DNA of 64,000 bases from Polytrichum commune (Eukaryota > Streptophyta > Polytrichopsida > Polytrichales > Polytrichaceae): contig OX485805.1 in the NCBI GenBank assembly GCA_950295325.1, positions 51,114,758 through 51,178,757 on the forward strand, given 5' to 3'. Below, piece after piece: positions 46,933-58,445 of this stretch. Position 1 is the stretch's first letter, and the number at the start of each line of letters is the position of its first letter. Below the pieces are notes generated by a model that worked only from the letters and a program-made list of their open reading frames with translations, searched no databases and was not told where the DNA came from. A program made the position numbers and the translations under genes.

Positions 46933-47100
46933 ATGGAATCAACACGCGAGGTGTCATGTACCAGCGAGGAATCAACGGCTAGGACTAGATTCGAACGAGG
47001 TAAATCCTTGAAGGCGTGTGTAGCAAAGACGGCCGGGTGGACGTTGGAGAAAGCTAAAGATGTAACCTTGCCCGAAATCAAAGATAATAAAATAACATGA
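46933..47100 (+). CDS. Small conserved ORF, LTR-family copy C (55 codons)
   Basis: The ATG at 46933 gives MESTREVSCTSEESTARTRF, then the core RGKSLKACVAKTAGWTLEKA, then KDVTLPEIKDNKIT and TGA at 47098-47100. It shares the MEST start, SEEST(A/V)RT and the core with the ORF in LTR A. Codons for shared core residues differ mostly at third positions (CGA/AGA/AGG for R, TTG/TTA for L, GCG/GCA for A), as expected of a selected protein and not of a merely copied repeat. Function unknown. Confidence 0.6.
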   Translation: MESTREVSCTSEESTARTRFERGKSLKACVAKTAGWTLEKAKDVTLPEIKDNKIT

Positions 47101-47257
47101 TATGGGTTAAGCTCATAACAAGTTGTGTGTTTTATGTATATTCCAACGGTGTATTGGAATTATACATTGAACTACCGAAGAGGGAGTTATTATGTGTCAG
47201 TCCAACATTTCACACTCGGGCTAGGACGAAATCAAGGGTGAGGGACTTTGGGTGACA

Positions 47258-50200
47258 GGAGGTCCAAACTTCTTCATTTTTTTCTTCAATTCCAACCACT
47301 TCCAACCTTAATCAACACCACTCCTCATTAAAAAAATGTGTTATTTTGTTCACCTATTCGTTTTGAGTGGTAGTATTATCTAAAAGAGAGTGAGTTTGTT
47401 GTCATTATTTAATAATTTAATAATTTTTTTGTGTTGAGGTTGCACTATAATCTCTCTTTCTTTGTTGACCAAATTTAATTAGTTTATATAGAATGTCGCA
47501 TTGGTTGGTAATTTTGGACCAAAAATGACAACATACTTCCAAAGCTTGTCACATATTACTCCAAAGTCCAATTTTGACATATCTTATATGAATAGGTAGT
47601 TATTAACGTTTTGTTTCTAATAAAATGAATCTTATTGAAATGCACAACTTTGTTTAAGAGACATTTATGCACAACAACTTTTGATTTGGTACTGTAGATT
47701 TTGTAGCTTCATTCCAACTTGCTGGAATACCTATTTTCTATGAATCCTATAATTCAAGTAAATATTAAAAATTTCTTTCTAGTCTAAATACACTTGTTCC
47801 ATTCTAAAAAATTAACTCGAGATTATGAACATTTCTATAAGACAACTCATAAAACCTCTCATTTTCATTTTTCTTTCAAATAATTAGGAATATTAAAATG
47901 ACATATTGGCTCTTAGGCCACTTTATATCGATTTTTAATAGGACAAGTACATAAAAAGGGTGTAAGTTATCTATTCGATTGCAACTAAATTTGTATTGGA
48001 CTAATTAAACGTTTAAAAGGACTAACTAATACATTTTCATTTACAAAACCTCCAAATCTTACAATAGGATATTTGTGAACTAAAGGTAAGTATGAATCAA
48101 CCTTTAAGCTTGAAAACGTAATGAATGTTTACTATACCTTATAAAGGTAATCACTTGTCCCTCAAGAAATCAAAATGATTTTTACTTTGAAGGTGGGGGG
48201 TAGGTGTGACTTTGGATTAATGCCTAGCCCCCCCCCCCCATCATAATATAATATGTGATAGTTGATGTTAAATATATTATAAAATACAGAAAAATAAAAT
48301 AAAGAAAATAAAAAATGAAGAATTAGAAAATTTATTTTTTGGCTACCAAAACAACAAGTCTAATAATAATAATAATAATAATAATTCAATGTTTTGATTT
48401 TTGGGGGTTGCTTCTTGCCTAGTTTCATAGTTCCTCTTCTTTTTGTGATGGTGCTCATTTTGATGTCTTGAGGGTATGGTGGTCAGAGATGGCGGCACAA
48501 AATATGGTGGCTACATTGAGACTAATCGCTTGTTAATGATCTTAACGGTTGATTCGGTTGGCATGCAAGATAATAAGGAAGAAGGGGTTGATGAGAATGA
48601 ATAACATCATGAATAATCTTAGACATTAAGATTGGATTTGTGTGGGTTTTTTTTAATGAAAACCCACAATTAGTGAATTTCGTTTTGAGCACCAATTTCA
48701 TCTTCTCCTACATTCATGTCATTACAATATTACTCAACTTTATTTCACAAATTTCATGCATGATTTTATTTCCTACCTTTGAATGTGTTGGCAAGTGTCA
48801 TTTTATCCCATTATGTAACCCTCCATTCATCACAACAATACAATCTTAAATGCATTTAAATTTGATTGGTGGATGGAATAACCATAAAAATTATCCATAC
48901 CCATGTACATGGTCTATTATTTTATGGAAAACAATCCACGGTTATAGGAAACATGTGATCTTAATACCATTTTTATTTTATTTGTCACCGCTCACATGAT
49001 ACTACTCATCTCTCACCACTCGTATGATAGCATTCTTCCTTCTTATCCATGCTTTTTAAAAAGACAAAAAGTAGAAGGTGTAGTTTTGAACCTCTCAAAA
49101 AGTAATCTCTACTATAACAAAGTTGATACCAAGGTGACAACAACCTTAAGTTTTTTACTTTTCAATGGAAATGCACCCTTAGAGCAAGTAACTCAATCAT
49201 TGCACCAAAGTCTTGGAGAAAAAATCACAAAAGAATAATGCAGGCTTAAGTTCTTATCATGTCCTATTCTTGACACCATGTATCCTCTAACTTCGGAGGT
49301 GATGTGAGTGGTGGCAACATAAGTGTGTGCACTCTTTTGTTGAGATTTTTATGCCAATGTCATTATGTTATTGTGTGAGGAGAATCAAGAAATCACACTT
49401 TATATATACAAGACTCTCATTAGACTTGCCAACTCAAAATGATAACCAATGGGTAACTTAATCGATGGGTTAACACTTCTTGTTTTGGTCAAGGGGCAAC
49501 CATCGTGACCTAATATTTCAAGAAGTTCATTCAATGTTGACTAGCTTGAAATGATCACCACCAACTTAAAAACAAGAAGAGACAAACATAAATTATCTCG
49601 TGGTCATATTTTGAGTTGGCCACCTTCATGCTTGAGTCAAGCAATATCCGATTTTAGGAGCTAGCAAAGAAGGCCCATGCCAATAAAAACAAAGATTTTC
49701 TTGGGGTATTTGATGCTATGGAACTATTGTGGGTCCTCAAAAAAGTAGGTTAGAAATGGCAGCAAAGAACTTACGTGCAATGCTTAATTAATTAAGCGAT
49801 TGCAGTACTTGCTCTTTGCAAAAGTTGTTGAAGACTGAAGCTAGAAGTCTTAGTAGGATAATCCATAAGGTATTTGAGCTTGGAGCATACCTTAGAATAT
49901 AACTTATCTAAAAGAATTGTCGATTTATGCCTTTATTAGGTTTGTGGTATAAGATGAAGAGATGTGTTATTCAAAATAACAATCTGGCCACTTTACAGTT
50001 AGTGTCCACATTATGATTGCATCAATGTACGGGGAGTATTGAGGTTTAGTTACAAGCTAGTCGAATTTTTTTGGGAGATTTCTAAATGAGTTTGCAATGA
50101 TTGAGATGAGGTACCAATGTAAAATTGTCGAGGTTGAAAATCGGCTGGTTCAAGGGAGGATAGACCGGCAACATGGCTAGTTGCGGTATCATAGTTTGGG

Positions 50201-52027
50201 ATATTTACCAAGAGTGATTTTTTATTTTAGTCAAGTAGCCGAAGAGGCTAGGGATAGGGTGGAAATTTTACTAGGGTAATATTGGAGTCATAAGGTCAAA
50301 AAACATGGAGGCAAATTTGTGGTTGGTTTCATTGTCACTGGACCGATTAGGGTTTTGAGGCTCTCAGCAGCTAGGGACCCTCTCTCACAAGTATAAGAAG
50401 AGTTTGAGCCACTTAGGCAAGGTACCTTACTCCGCCATTGGGGTTTTTCTCTCTACCCCATTCCTACTCTAAGCTTCCCCTTCTGCTCTTGTGTGTTCAA
50501 GCTCCGTGTTTGGTAGCTTGACTTTGAGCTCAATGGATGGCTTCGTGTTGGTGACAAAGAGTATCCAGCGGTCGGGAGGGACTGTCTGAAGGCGGAGAGA
50601 GAACCAAAGAGGGGAGGGGAGAAGAAGGATTTGCAAGTGTTGCAAGCATTTGCGTTTCTCTGAGTCTTTCAACGTCGAGTTTTTGCATTTGCAAACGAAA
50701 ATGTATTACCAAGATGTAAGAAAAAGTGAAGTGATAGGAAGAAGTGAAAAAGGTAACAACAATCTACTGGGAGGCACATGTTGTGTTGTATTCTTGGAAT
50801 GGTCTTGACCTAACCTTTGCATCTGTACGTTTATCCGGTTCAGTACAATTGTTGTTGTGGATTGAACTCTTGATGTTGCCTAACATTCTCCATTTCAGAG
50901 GATGTCGATTAGTTCCAAGGTTGCATGTAAATTAGTTTAAAGATTGCATGTATTGTTGTACTAATCAACCTCCAAAAAATGGATGCACCCTCTTTGGAGC
51001 CATACATTCTTCAAAGGCTACATCCTTGGCCCCGAGATGGTGGGTGCTTGGCAAGGTTCAACTCATTCCAAGGATACTTAAGATTTCTTTCAACACAAAT
51101 CCACCCTTAAAAGCATAACACCAATTTTCTTTTATAAAATATAATAAAAATCCGACGTACTATATATAACTTCGGAAACATGCCGAAGTTCAATTTAGAA
51201 ACTAGAAAGAGTATTGAATGGTAAAGATAAATGTAGGAATTCAACTGAGAAAAAGAATTAGCTTTCGTTAGCTTCCGAGTTAAAAAAAAATTCCGAACCT
51301 CTTTATAAAAAGGTAAGAAATGTACTGATTGTTGTATAGAACTCCCCGGACTGTGGATGGCGTACCTTAAGGATTAGGGAACTCTTTGCATGCCACTTTT
51401 GAAAGAGTTTGTGAGAAACTTCCTTCCTGTTGCTGGTGTGATTTCGCTGGAGTTGCTAATTAGGGAACGGAACAATGATGGTACTGCCTCCAAAGAATAT
51501 TGTTGACTAATTTCGGCAGCCTCCATAGCTAGAATCTTAGGCCCCCAAGCTTGTTTGGCTAATAAATTAATGCAGATGTCGGTACATGTAGTCAATTCTG
51601 CTCCCAATTTTCTTTGAACCTTGCAACAAGCAAGCTAGCTACCACATCACTCATCATGCCATGACCCAATTGACTCAAGATGCAAATGAAAAGTGGTCAA
51701 AAACTTCGTTGAAGCTTGATGATGCCAATGATGGTGCCGTTTTCGTTATGTAATTTACACCTGGCCTTGAAGTTTACCATCAAATAGTCGTTGCTTTCTC
51801 AAATGGTTTAGTCTGAATCTCGTATCTCATCGTTTGGCAACCAAAGACGACATGCACGCACGACAAAAGAAGGAACATGTTTCTATGGAGGAACATAGAA
51901 AGGAAGAAGTTAATGTCAACCAAGAGATTGGCATGGTAAAGGGCATCTTGACGCAGTTGGGTAATCAAAGAAAAAGAAAGGAAAGGAAAGGAAAAGGGGC
52001 ATTGGTATAGCACCTCTGTGAATAGGA
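47258..52027. other. No gene identified; simple repeats
   Basis: Contains poly-C (48228-48239) and (TAA)n (48361-48384). Open stretches at 48640-48849, 48996-49238 and 50469-50712 have no recognised motif. Confidence 0.4.
51374..51607 (-). other. Exon-like open stretch, unknown
   Basis: 77 codons, MGAELTTCTDICINLLAKQA then WGPKILAMEAAEISQQYSLE and AVPSLFRSLISNSSEITPAT. Its composition is protein-like (helical, balanced, few low-complexity residues), unlike its neighbours. No domain recognised. It could be an exon or pseudogene fragment. Confidence 0.3.
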
Positions 52028-52203
52028 GCAGTCTGACCAGTTACATGTAGACATCTTTTGGTTTTTACTTGTTCATTTGAGGGTATATGATATAAATTCC
52101 TCTAAAATGATCGGCGATTTTCATGATATCTTGAACTTCAACCGGTTCTTTCTCAAACTCAACCGATTGATCTGTAACTAGCAGCCGGTTCTCACCATTC
52201 ATT
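52028..52203 (+). repeat. ACCGGTT-box dispersed repeat (copy 2)
   Basis: Contains CTCTAAAATGATCGG, TTGAACTTCAACCGGTTCTT, TCTCAAACTCAACCG and AGCCGGTTCTC. Similar to copies 1, 3 and 4. Confidence 0.75.
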
Positions 52204-52767
52204 GAATGGGAGCATGCTGGCCACATTTTGATCATGACTTATTAACTCTTTTTGGACCTTATTAGGCGGGGGTAAGGTCCTTTGAGATTGTCGGTCAAAG
52301 TTATTCAAAAGAGGCACTGTCTATGCAAATACATACATATATATACACATACGTAATTTCCTGGTTCTTAATGTATTTTGGCATTATCTTTTTGGCCTTT
52401 TGTTTTCAAACCCCAAAAAAGGGAAAGAAAAGAAGAGGATGTATATGCAATTCTCTGGTATGATATTTCATTCCCCCGGATAGGAGTCACATCCACAATA
52501 CTATATTGGCTAGAATTGGCCTTGAGAGCTCTACCTAATCATGGGGTTTATGGGAAAGTAAAGACATGGGATAAACAAGTCACAAGCACCCTTGTATGAA
52601 ATAGTGCCACAAATCTCATTGCCCTTGGACAACATGTGATGACCCTAGGACATGGGAGGAATAGGAGTTTAGAGGCAAATCCCTCTCGTAAGGAAATGGC
52701 ATGTACAGTTAGTTTGACTGACCCATATTATGAAATTGAACATCATCACACATAATCAGTGATCAGG

Positions 52768-52980
52768 GAGATTTTTGGGCATAACCAGTTGAGATCCTAG
52801 TGTTTGCAAGTCCAACCAGTTGCATGTTGACATCCTCCGGTTTTCCTTTATTAAATTGGGGTATATTCTATAAATTCCTCTAAAATGATCGGTAATTTTC
52901 CTGCAGTATTGAACTTCAACCGGTTCTTTCTCAAACTCAACCAGTTCAACTGTAACTAACTACCGGTTCTCCCCGATCAT
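52768..52980 (+). repeat. ACCGGTT-box dispersed repeat (copy 3)
   Basis: The best preserved copy: CCTAGTGTTTGCAAGTCCAA, CCAGTTGCATGTTGACATC, CTTCAACCGGTTCTTTCTCA and ACTACCGGTTCTCC. It abuts the L1 endonuclease remnant. Confidence 0.8.
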
Positions 52981-52989
52981 TGCACACAA

Positions 52990-53600
52990 TCATTGTGGGC
53001 TTGATGAACCTGAGAGCATCATGAAAGAGAGACAATTTATCAACACCTTGAGCCCAAGGGTGGATGTTGTAATGTTGCAAGAGCATAAGCTTAGAGATAG
53101 ATAATTGGAAAACTTGGGCCCTAGAATTATGACGGGATGTGTTAGTTGGGTACTCGAGGTTGCACTTGATGAGAGGAGCTAACTCAACCCCAACGCCATA
53201 GGAAAAGGGGGGGGGGGGTTGGGTTGGGAATCTTCCCATGCAATAAATTTGCTAGGCTAGCCACAACACATGAGTCTCTATATGACGATAGAGTTGTATG
53301 GATCGATCAAACCTCAAGGCGTTGAGGGGGTAATATTGGGCTCTCATGTGTGTACGTGTCTAAAATCCTCATTGAGCAAAGGCACCGTATGGTGGACACC
53401 AACCCAAGGATTGTACTTGGATTATTGGGGGTGACTTCAATATAACTGAAAGGTCAAATGACAAGTATAATGATTGTGGTAAGGCAATTTGTGATCTTGG
53501 AGATTTAGTTGGAATGAACTTCTCAATGTATTTGAAGTTCATGCATGGGGCCAACACTCTCCTAAAATTTGAAACTACATGCGGCCAAAGTTAGGGTCTT
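52990..53600 (+). pseudogene. L1-type LINE endonuclease (EN) remnant
   Basis: Plus strand reads LDEPESIMKERQFINTLSPR, VDVVMLQEHKLRD, LENLGPRIMTGCVSWVLEVA, LNPNAIGKGGG, then after frameshifts WIIGGDFNITERSNDKYNDC. These are the successive APE-type endonuclease blocks: the QEHK glutamate and GDFN aspartate/asparagine are the catalytic positions of the fold. In-frame stops (near 53101 and 53176) and a G homopolymer (53207-53218) at the GKGG codons break it. The antisense reading frame here is a shadow. RT was not found downstream. Confidence 0.85.
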
Positions 53601-54441
53601 TTAAAATGGTGGTATTGAAATTTTTTTTGAAGTGGGTTCAAAATGAAATAGGCCCCACACAATATGTGACTTTGCTTCCAAATTAATTTAGGGTGTCATA
53701 AATTCCATGACATTAGGTGTATATTATTTCTAAGATACCATGGTTGAAAATTTCCAAAAGGGTTATAGTTTATACATTCTCTTGTCCCAAACGTAGTGGA
53801 TGAAAATTTGTTGATGAATGAAAAAAATGGTTGAAGAACATTGGCTAGCGGATTTAGGTAGCAACGTGGAAGAGATTGGTTTAGGTCATGGCGTTGCATT
53901 ATGAGAGTTTGGTTTTTGGTAGGCATCTACAAACTATATAACTTCTAGCATTTCAATGTTGGCACATTTGCTTGTTTGCTTATTTAGATGAATAAAAACG
54001 CACTAGGATTTCCATCATTCTACTTGGGGATGCCATCAATTTATTCTTCCTGAATAAATGCAGTTCTTGTTGCTCTTGAGTGCACATCAATTTTGTGTAT
54101 GTGTGTTTTGCATTGTGGCTTTATGAAATTGCTTTGAGGCTACATTACAATAAATTATTGGGTTTGCCTTTTGAGATGGTTTTTGAAATGAGCCAAAGTC
54201 TGGCCTAGGCTAGACAACCAATTAGAATTGGCCACATGTGGAGGATGATCATAGGGCATAGCCCTCTTGCAACCAACCACTTGTTAATTTCAAATAAACA
54301 TATGGTACATGAAAATGACTAACCCCGACCTTTCAAAGTAATTGAAAGGTACCACAAAATGTGCACAATTAGAAAAAATATCTAATTGAATGGGTCATTT
54401 GATTGCTTGAGAGCAAGATAACACCCCCAAACAATTGTACC
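53601..54441. other. No gene seen
   Basis: AT-rich sequence after the L1 remnant. I could not find L1 reverse transcriptase motifs in it. Confidence 0.4.
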
Positions 54442-54449
54442 CTCACTGC

Positions 54450-54857
54450 CACGGGGAGGTCACTTCATTGTCAAGTTGACACCATGTGCGGACAAAGTTT
54501 GCTACCCCTATATTACATGCCATATATAATTTTAAAATTTATGATATTTTTTCTACATATACATAACCATTGATAGTATCTTTTGTATATATTTTTTGAA
54601 TTTTTTAGTCATCTTTATTTTTTTAGTAATTGTTTTAGTTCAATTCTGTGCCATTCTAGTTAGAAATAGTATGTTTTATGAAAAAAAAATCATCAAATTT
54701 AGTTACCACTTTTAATTATGTCATAGGTACTGTGTATATCTACTCATGAAAAAAATTTGATAAAATTTTGACCCATTTTGGTGGTGCAACTTACCAAAAG
54801 AAGATTTTTTTTGGCCGCACGTGGTGTTCAACTTGACAATGGAGTGATCTACCCGTG
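54450..54857. mobile_element. hAT-like CACGGGGAGG element (short subfamily), copy 2
   Basis: Almost identical to 39315-39725. The duplication CTCACTGC is at 54442-54449 and 54858-54865. Confidence 0.92.
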
Positions 54858-54877
54858 CTCACTGCACATGGTTCTGT

Positions 54878-55439
54878 CACGGGTAGGTCACTTAGTGCAT
54901 TTTAAAAACGACGTGCGGCATAATATAGAGAGGATTAAAATCATTTGAAATAAAAATTATAAAGGAATTCCAAATAATGAAGGGGCCATTAAATGTAGAC
55001 AATCCCATTATAAGTAAGTTAGATGGACATAAAATGTGGGCCATTATTTTTTTGTAAAATTAATATAGGGGCTGAAGATAAGGATCCTAGAAGGTATGTT
55101 TAGTATGTTTGCTATGGTCTCCTATGTGTTTTCTTCATAACTTTGTTTGCAATAATATTATTGTTTGCACCCTTCTTTGTTTTCCATGGTTTCCCTTAAC
55201 ACTTGTCAATGCATTAGGAAGTAGATTAGCTTTTATTACTTAAAAGGAATATAGAGTACAACAAATTGCAGTGACTTGGACAATATAAGTAATGGAAGGG
55301 TGCAAACAAATGGGCCATTTTTGAAATTTAAGTAATTATAGGGAGGCTTTAATTCAGCCCTTGAAGGTAAATAGCCCCAAAACAAAAAAACCCCAGCCGC
55401 ACGTGGTGCACAAAAATGCCTTAGAGTGACCTACCCGTG
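54878..55439. mobile_element. hAT-like CACGGGTAGG element, copy 2 (562 bp)
   Basis: Same ends as 37902-38830, with an internal deletion of roughly 370 bases. The duplication GGTTCTGT is at 54870-54877 and 55440-55447. It lies 20 bases from the right end of the preceding short-subfamily element. Confidence 0.92.
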
Positions 55440-55589
55440 GGTTCTGTAAGTCACACTAAGTGTCAGCCCCATGATTTCATGCCATTTTCAACCATCTAGG
55501 GGCCCCTAGATTTTTTCATAAAACAATGGACAAGATGGGAGGGCACGTAGACTGTAAGATTTGATAGACTCTACATCCTATCAAATGTA

Positions 55590-55827
55590 TGCAATGGTAT
55601 GTATGGGCATGGATTACTTTTTATTACTTAAAAGGAATATAGACTACAATAAATTGCATTGGCATTGGAAATATAAGTAATGATAGGGTGCAAACAAATA
55701 GGTCAATTTACATATTCAAGTAATCATAGGGAACTTTTGATTTGTGCCTTGGAAGTAAATAGCCCCTAAACGAACACCCCTCCACCGCACGTGGTGCACA
55801 TAATTCCTGTAGATTGACCCACCCGTG
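55590..55827. mobile_element. Diverged right half of a CACGGGTAGG-family element
   Basis: ATTACTTAAAAGGAATATAG, GGGTGCAAACAAAT and CCGCACGTGGTGCACA occur in the family order, ending CCACCCGTG at 55827. The left end is missing or unrecognisable. Confidence 0.65.
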
Positions 55828-55920
55828 ATTCCCATCCACCCTCCAAAGTTTCCCATTTGGACAAGCAAATTCTTGTGAGATTTTAGGTGCAAAATGAGTG
55901 TTTGTTAATACTCACACATA

Positions 55921-56087
55921 CAATACTAGAAAACGTGGTCCTATAACACAATTCCCATTTGACATGGGCGGTCATTTGAACAAGACCTCTTTTACATGTG
56001 TAGAGTCCAATCGAATATGAGATCATGCCCTAATGACTGCCAACGTCAAATGGGAAGTGTGTTTTAAAACCACATTTTCTAGCAATG
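55921..56087. mobile_element. CACTA-type MITE (167 bp, ATA duplication)
   Basis: Left end CAATACTAGAAAACGTGGTC; right end reverse-complemented CATTGCTAGAAAATGTGGTT. Inverted arms of about 52 bases with CCCATTTGAC. The 3-bp duplication ATA is at 55918-55920 and 56088-56090. Ends in CTAGAAAA and a 3-bp duplication suggest CACTA. Confidence 0.72.
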
Positions 56088-56248
56088 ATACATGAGGCTA
56101 ACAAAAGGTGTGCTCAAATGCACAACAATGTAAGAAACTTTGTCGGACTCATAATATCATCAAGCTAGAAAGCTTTCTATTACCAGGCAGTGCTTGACAT
56201 TACAAAACCTCTAGATCGACAGTCCTCATCAATGAAGTTCGTAGATCT

Positions 56249-56266
56249 CCCCCCCCCCCCCCCCCC
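56249..56266. repeat. poly-C tract (18 C)
   Basis: Cytosine homopolymer. Confidence 0.95.
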
Positions 56267-56349
56267 TTTCACATAGAATTGTGCATGTGTCCCATCTTTG
56301 CTACAACTTTATATTGAAATTAGCAAGTGTCGCATAGAAGTGAGTGATT

Positions 56350-56575
56350 TGGACATCACTACAAGATTTATGGAATTAGTGTCACTTATTATTCAGAGTT
56401 ATGCAGTGCTCTACTTTTTCATCATCATGTGATTTGTCACTAAGTAAAAACGTTAATATTCTATAGTGTCCAAGCATACAATTTCACCTTTGTTGGTAGA
56501 AATTGAAGATCTATAATAAGTAGATATAGCATCACGTAATTCTAAATAGTAAGTGACGGTAAATACCATGATAGT
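56350..56575. mobile_element. Possible inverted-repeat element
   Basis: CACTACAAGATTTATGG plus TGTCACTTATTATTCAGAGT on the left faces CTAAATAGTAAGTGACGGTA and ATAGTGTAG on the right, with weak similarity to 8330-8480. No target duplication found. Confidence 0.4.
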
Positions 56576-58239
56576 GTAGATACATATTCTAGGGCCCCAA
56601 AGAGGAGGCAAACCCTGTTGAATAATGACATGTGGTAAAACAACACAAGAACATAAATTTTGGGTAGTCCAAGGCAATCCAAGGTCTCTAATTCTTAATC
56701 CTAGATGTGCATATGTCTTTACTTTTAAGATTTGTTAGCTTTGAGTCTTGGCGGGGAGGCCACTTGATGTAATTTAAGAACACATAGGGTGGACTTTTCC
56801 CCCACATGTAATATCTAGAAACGTACTTAGAGATAGGTTTCTAAAGTTCATTTGCCAAGGATTGAAATAAATTAGGGTATCAATCATAAAGGGCATTGAC
56901 AGAAAAATAAAAAGAGAAGTGATGTAAGGAATGTTTTTGGGAGATGCATTCATACACCAACTAAAATTCTACTAGCATGAGGACAAGTAACCAAGTAAAA
57001 CCATTCCCTTTGAGTAAACCTCATTGCATGGTGTTGCACAATGATCCCACATTTATGTTGAAGATGGCCATTGTGTACCAATGACAACTGTCTAGTGGGA
57101 ATTGCAATATCCTCAACCTTGCACATTAATCAATGAGCACACACATATGCCCTCATATCAGTATGGGAGCCCATGGCATACGCCCTACTAATGGGCACCC
57201 CCTAGATCCCTTGCTCAATGGGTTAGGCTTGAGAATCACCTGACCCTAGGTCCTATAAACATGCCCCCAACTCTCCATAAGCTCCCATTACCACTCACTA
57301 ACCTTAGGACCCTTTGTTTCCAATTCTAATTTAGCATAGGGGTTATTAAAGTATTTTCATATCAACGCATGGGATCGCATGCCCATGATAGCCATTGGGA
57401 AAGGAGCCCAAAGGTCATTTGGTTGAACAAACCCGATTATTATCGCATTTAGTGTTTTCATGTTTCAATATTACAAGTTCTAAATGTTTTGATTTGAGCA
57501 CAAAATCAAAGGGCTATGTTACTTATAAACTATTGTTGTGTGAAAATACAATTTTGGTGTTACATGTGCATTTGCATGGGAAGGAATCTGTAGTCACACC
57601 CTTTACTTCCCAAAATAACACTAGTCATTCTCATCAGCCATTCTTGAGGAAGGTGATGGAAAACTTTCTAAAAATTTAATAATTGAATTTGAATGAACTT
57701 GTTTTAAAAAAATAGATCCTATTTTGACAAGTTCTTGGACACTATGTTACTTATAAACTACAAGAGGACTTCATTGAAGTTTGGTTATGTTTCATTAGAA
57801 TAATTATAATTCCAATAGGAGTTGGGGTTGAGGATACATAAGACCTATGTGTGAATTTTTTGACAAAGTCTAGGTTATAGAGAAAGGGCATTGTAAATAG
57901 ATTTATTTTGAGCCAAAAAACTCAAAAGACATGTGAGATGCATGACTACAGTCTTGAGGATCTTAAAAAAGAGAACTGAAAGGGGCCATATATAGTCTGA
58001 TAGGAACAACCACAACTTTCACATTTTGAATTTCATAGACTTTCACCATTGTGTTAATCAGTTAAGGACCATCATGGACTTTGTACTGGTTGGTCTAGTT
58101 CCCCATAAACTTTACTTTGTGTAATTCAAGGTGTATGAATGTCTTTGACCAAATTTGTATCTCCAGTGAAGTGATAAATTAAGATGGCTTTGACTTGAGT
58201 GTCTGTTGAAATTGATGCACCCAACAATGTCCGGGTAGA
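56576..58239. other. No gene identified
   Basis: GGGGAGGCCACTTGATGTAA at about 56755 may be a diverged left end of the CACGGGTAGG family. The open stretch 57395-57679 has no recognised motif. Confidence 0.4.
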
Positions 58240-58445
58240 ATTTTGAACACAAACGGTCAAATTCCTAGTGTTTCCAAGTCCAACCAGTTGCATGTTGTGA
58301 TCTTTCGGTCTTTCCTTTAGTCATTTGAGGCATTTTCCATAGATTCCTCTAAAATGATCAGTAAATCTCCCAAAGTCTTGAACTTCAACCAGTTATTTCT
58401 CAAACTCAACCGGTTCGACTCTAACAAGCTATCCGTTCTCACAGA
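58240..58445 (+). repeat. ACCGGTT-box dispersed repeat (copy 4)
   Basis: CCTAGTGTTTCCAAGTCCAA, CCAGTTGCATGTTG, CCTCTAAAATGATCAG and TCTCAAACTCAACCGGTTCG in the family order. Confidence 0.78.

Larger units (their letters stand above)
46386..47257 (+). mobile_element. LTR A/B-family 3' part (copy C)
   Basis: Carries AT-rich repeats (TAGTGTTTAGATTTATAGTG, also in LTR A), a 39-bp minisatellite, the small ORF at 46933, and a decayed 3' block (CTCGGGCTAGGACGAAATCA, AAGGGTGAGGG) ending in GGTGACA. The typical TGTGAGCCC start was not found, so it is truncated or rearranged at its 5' side. Confidence 0.65.

Noticed and set aside
52946-53239. Minus-strand frame of 97 codons (MGRFPTQPPPPFSYGVG...)
   Set aside because: At first sight it looked like a globular protein, but the plus strand reads consecutive L1 endonuclease blocks, so this is a shadow.
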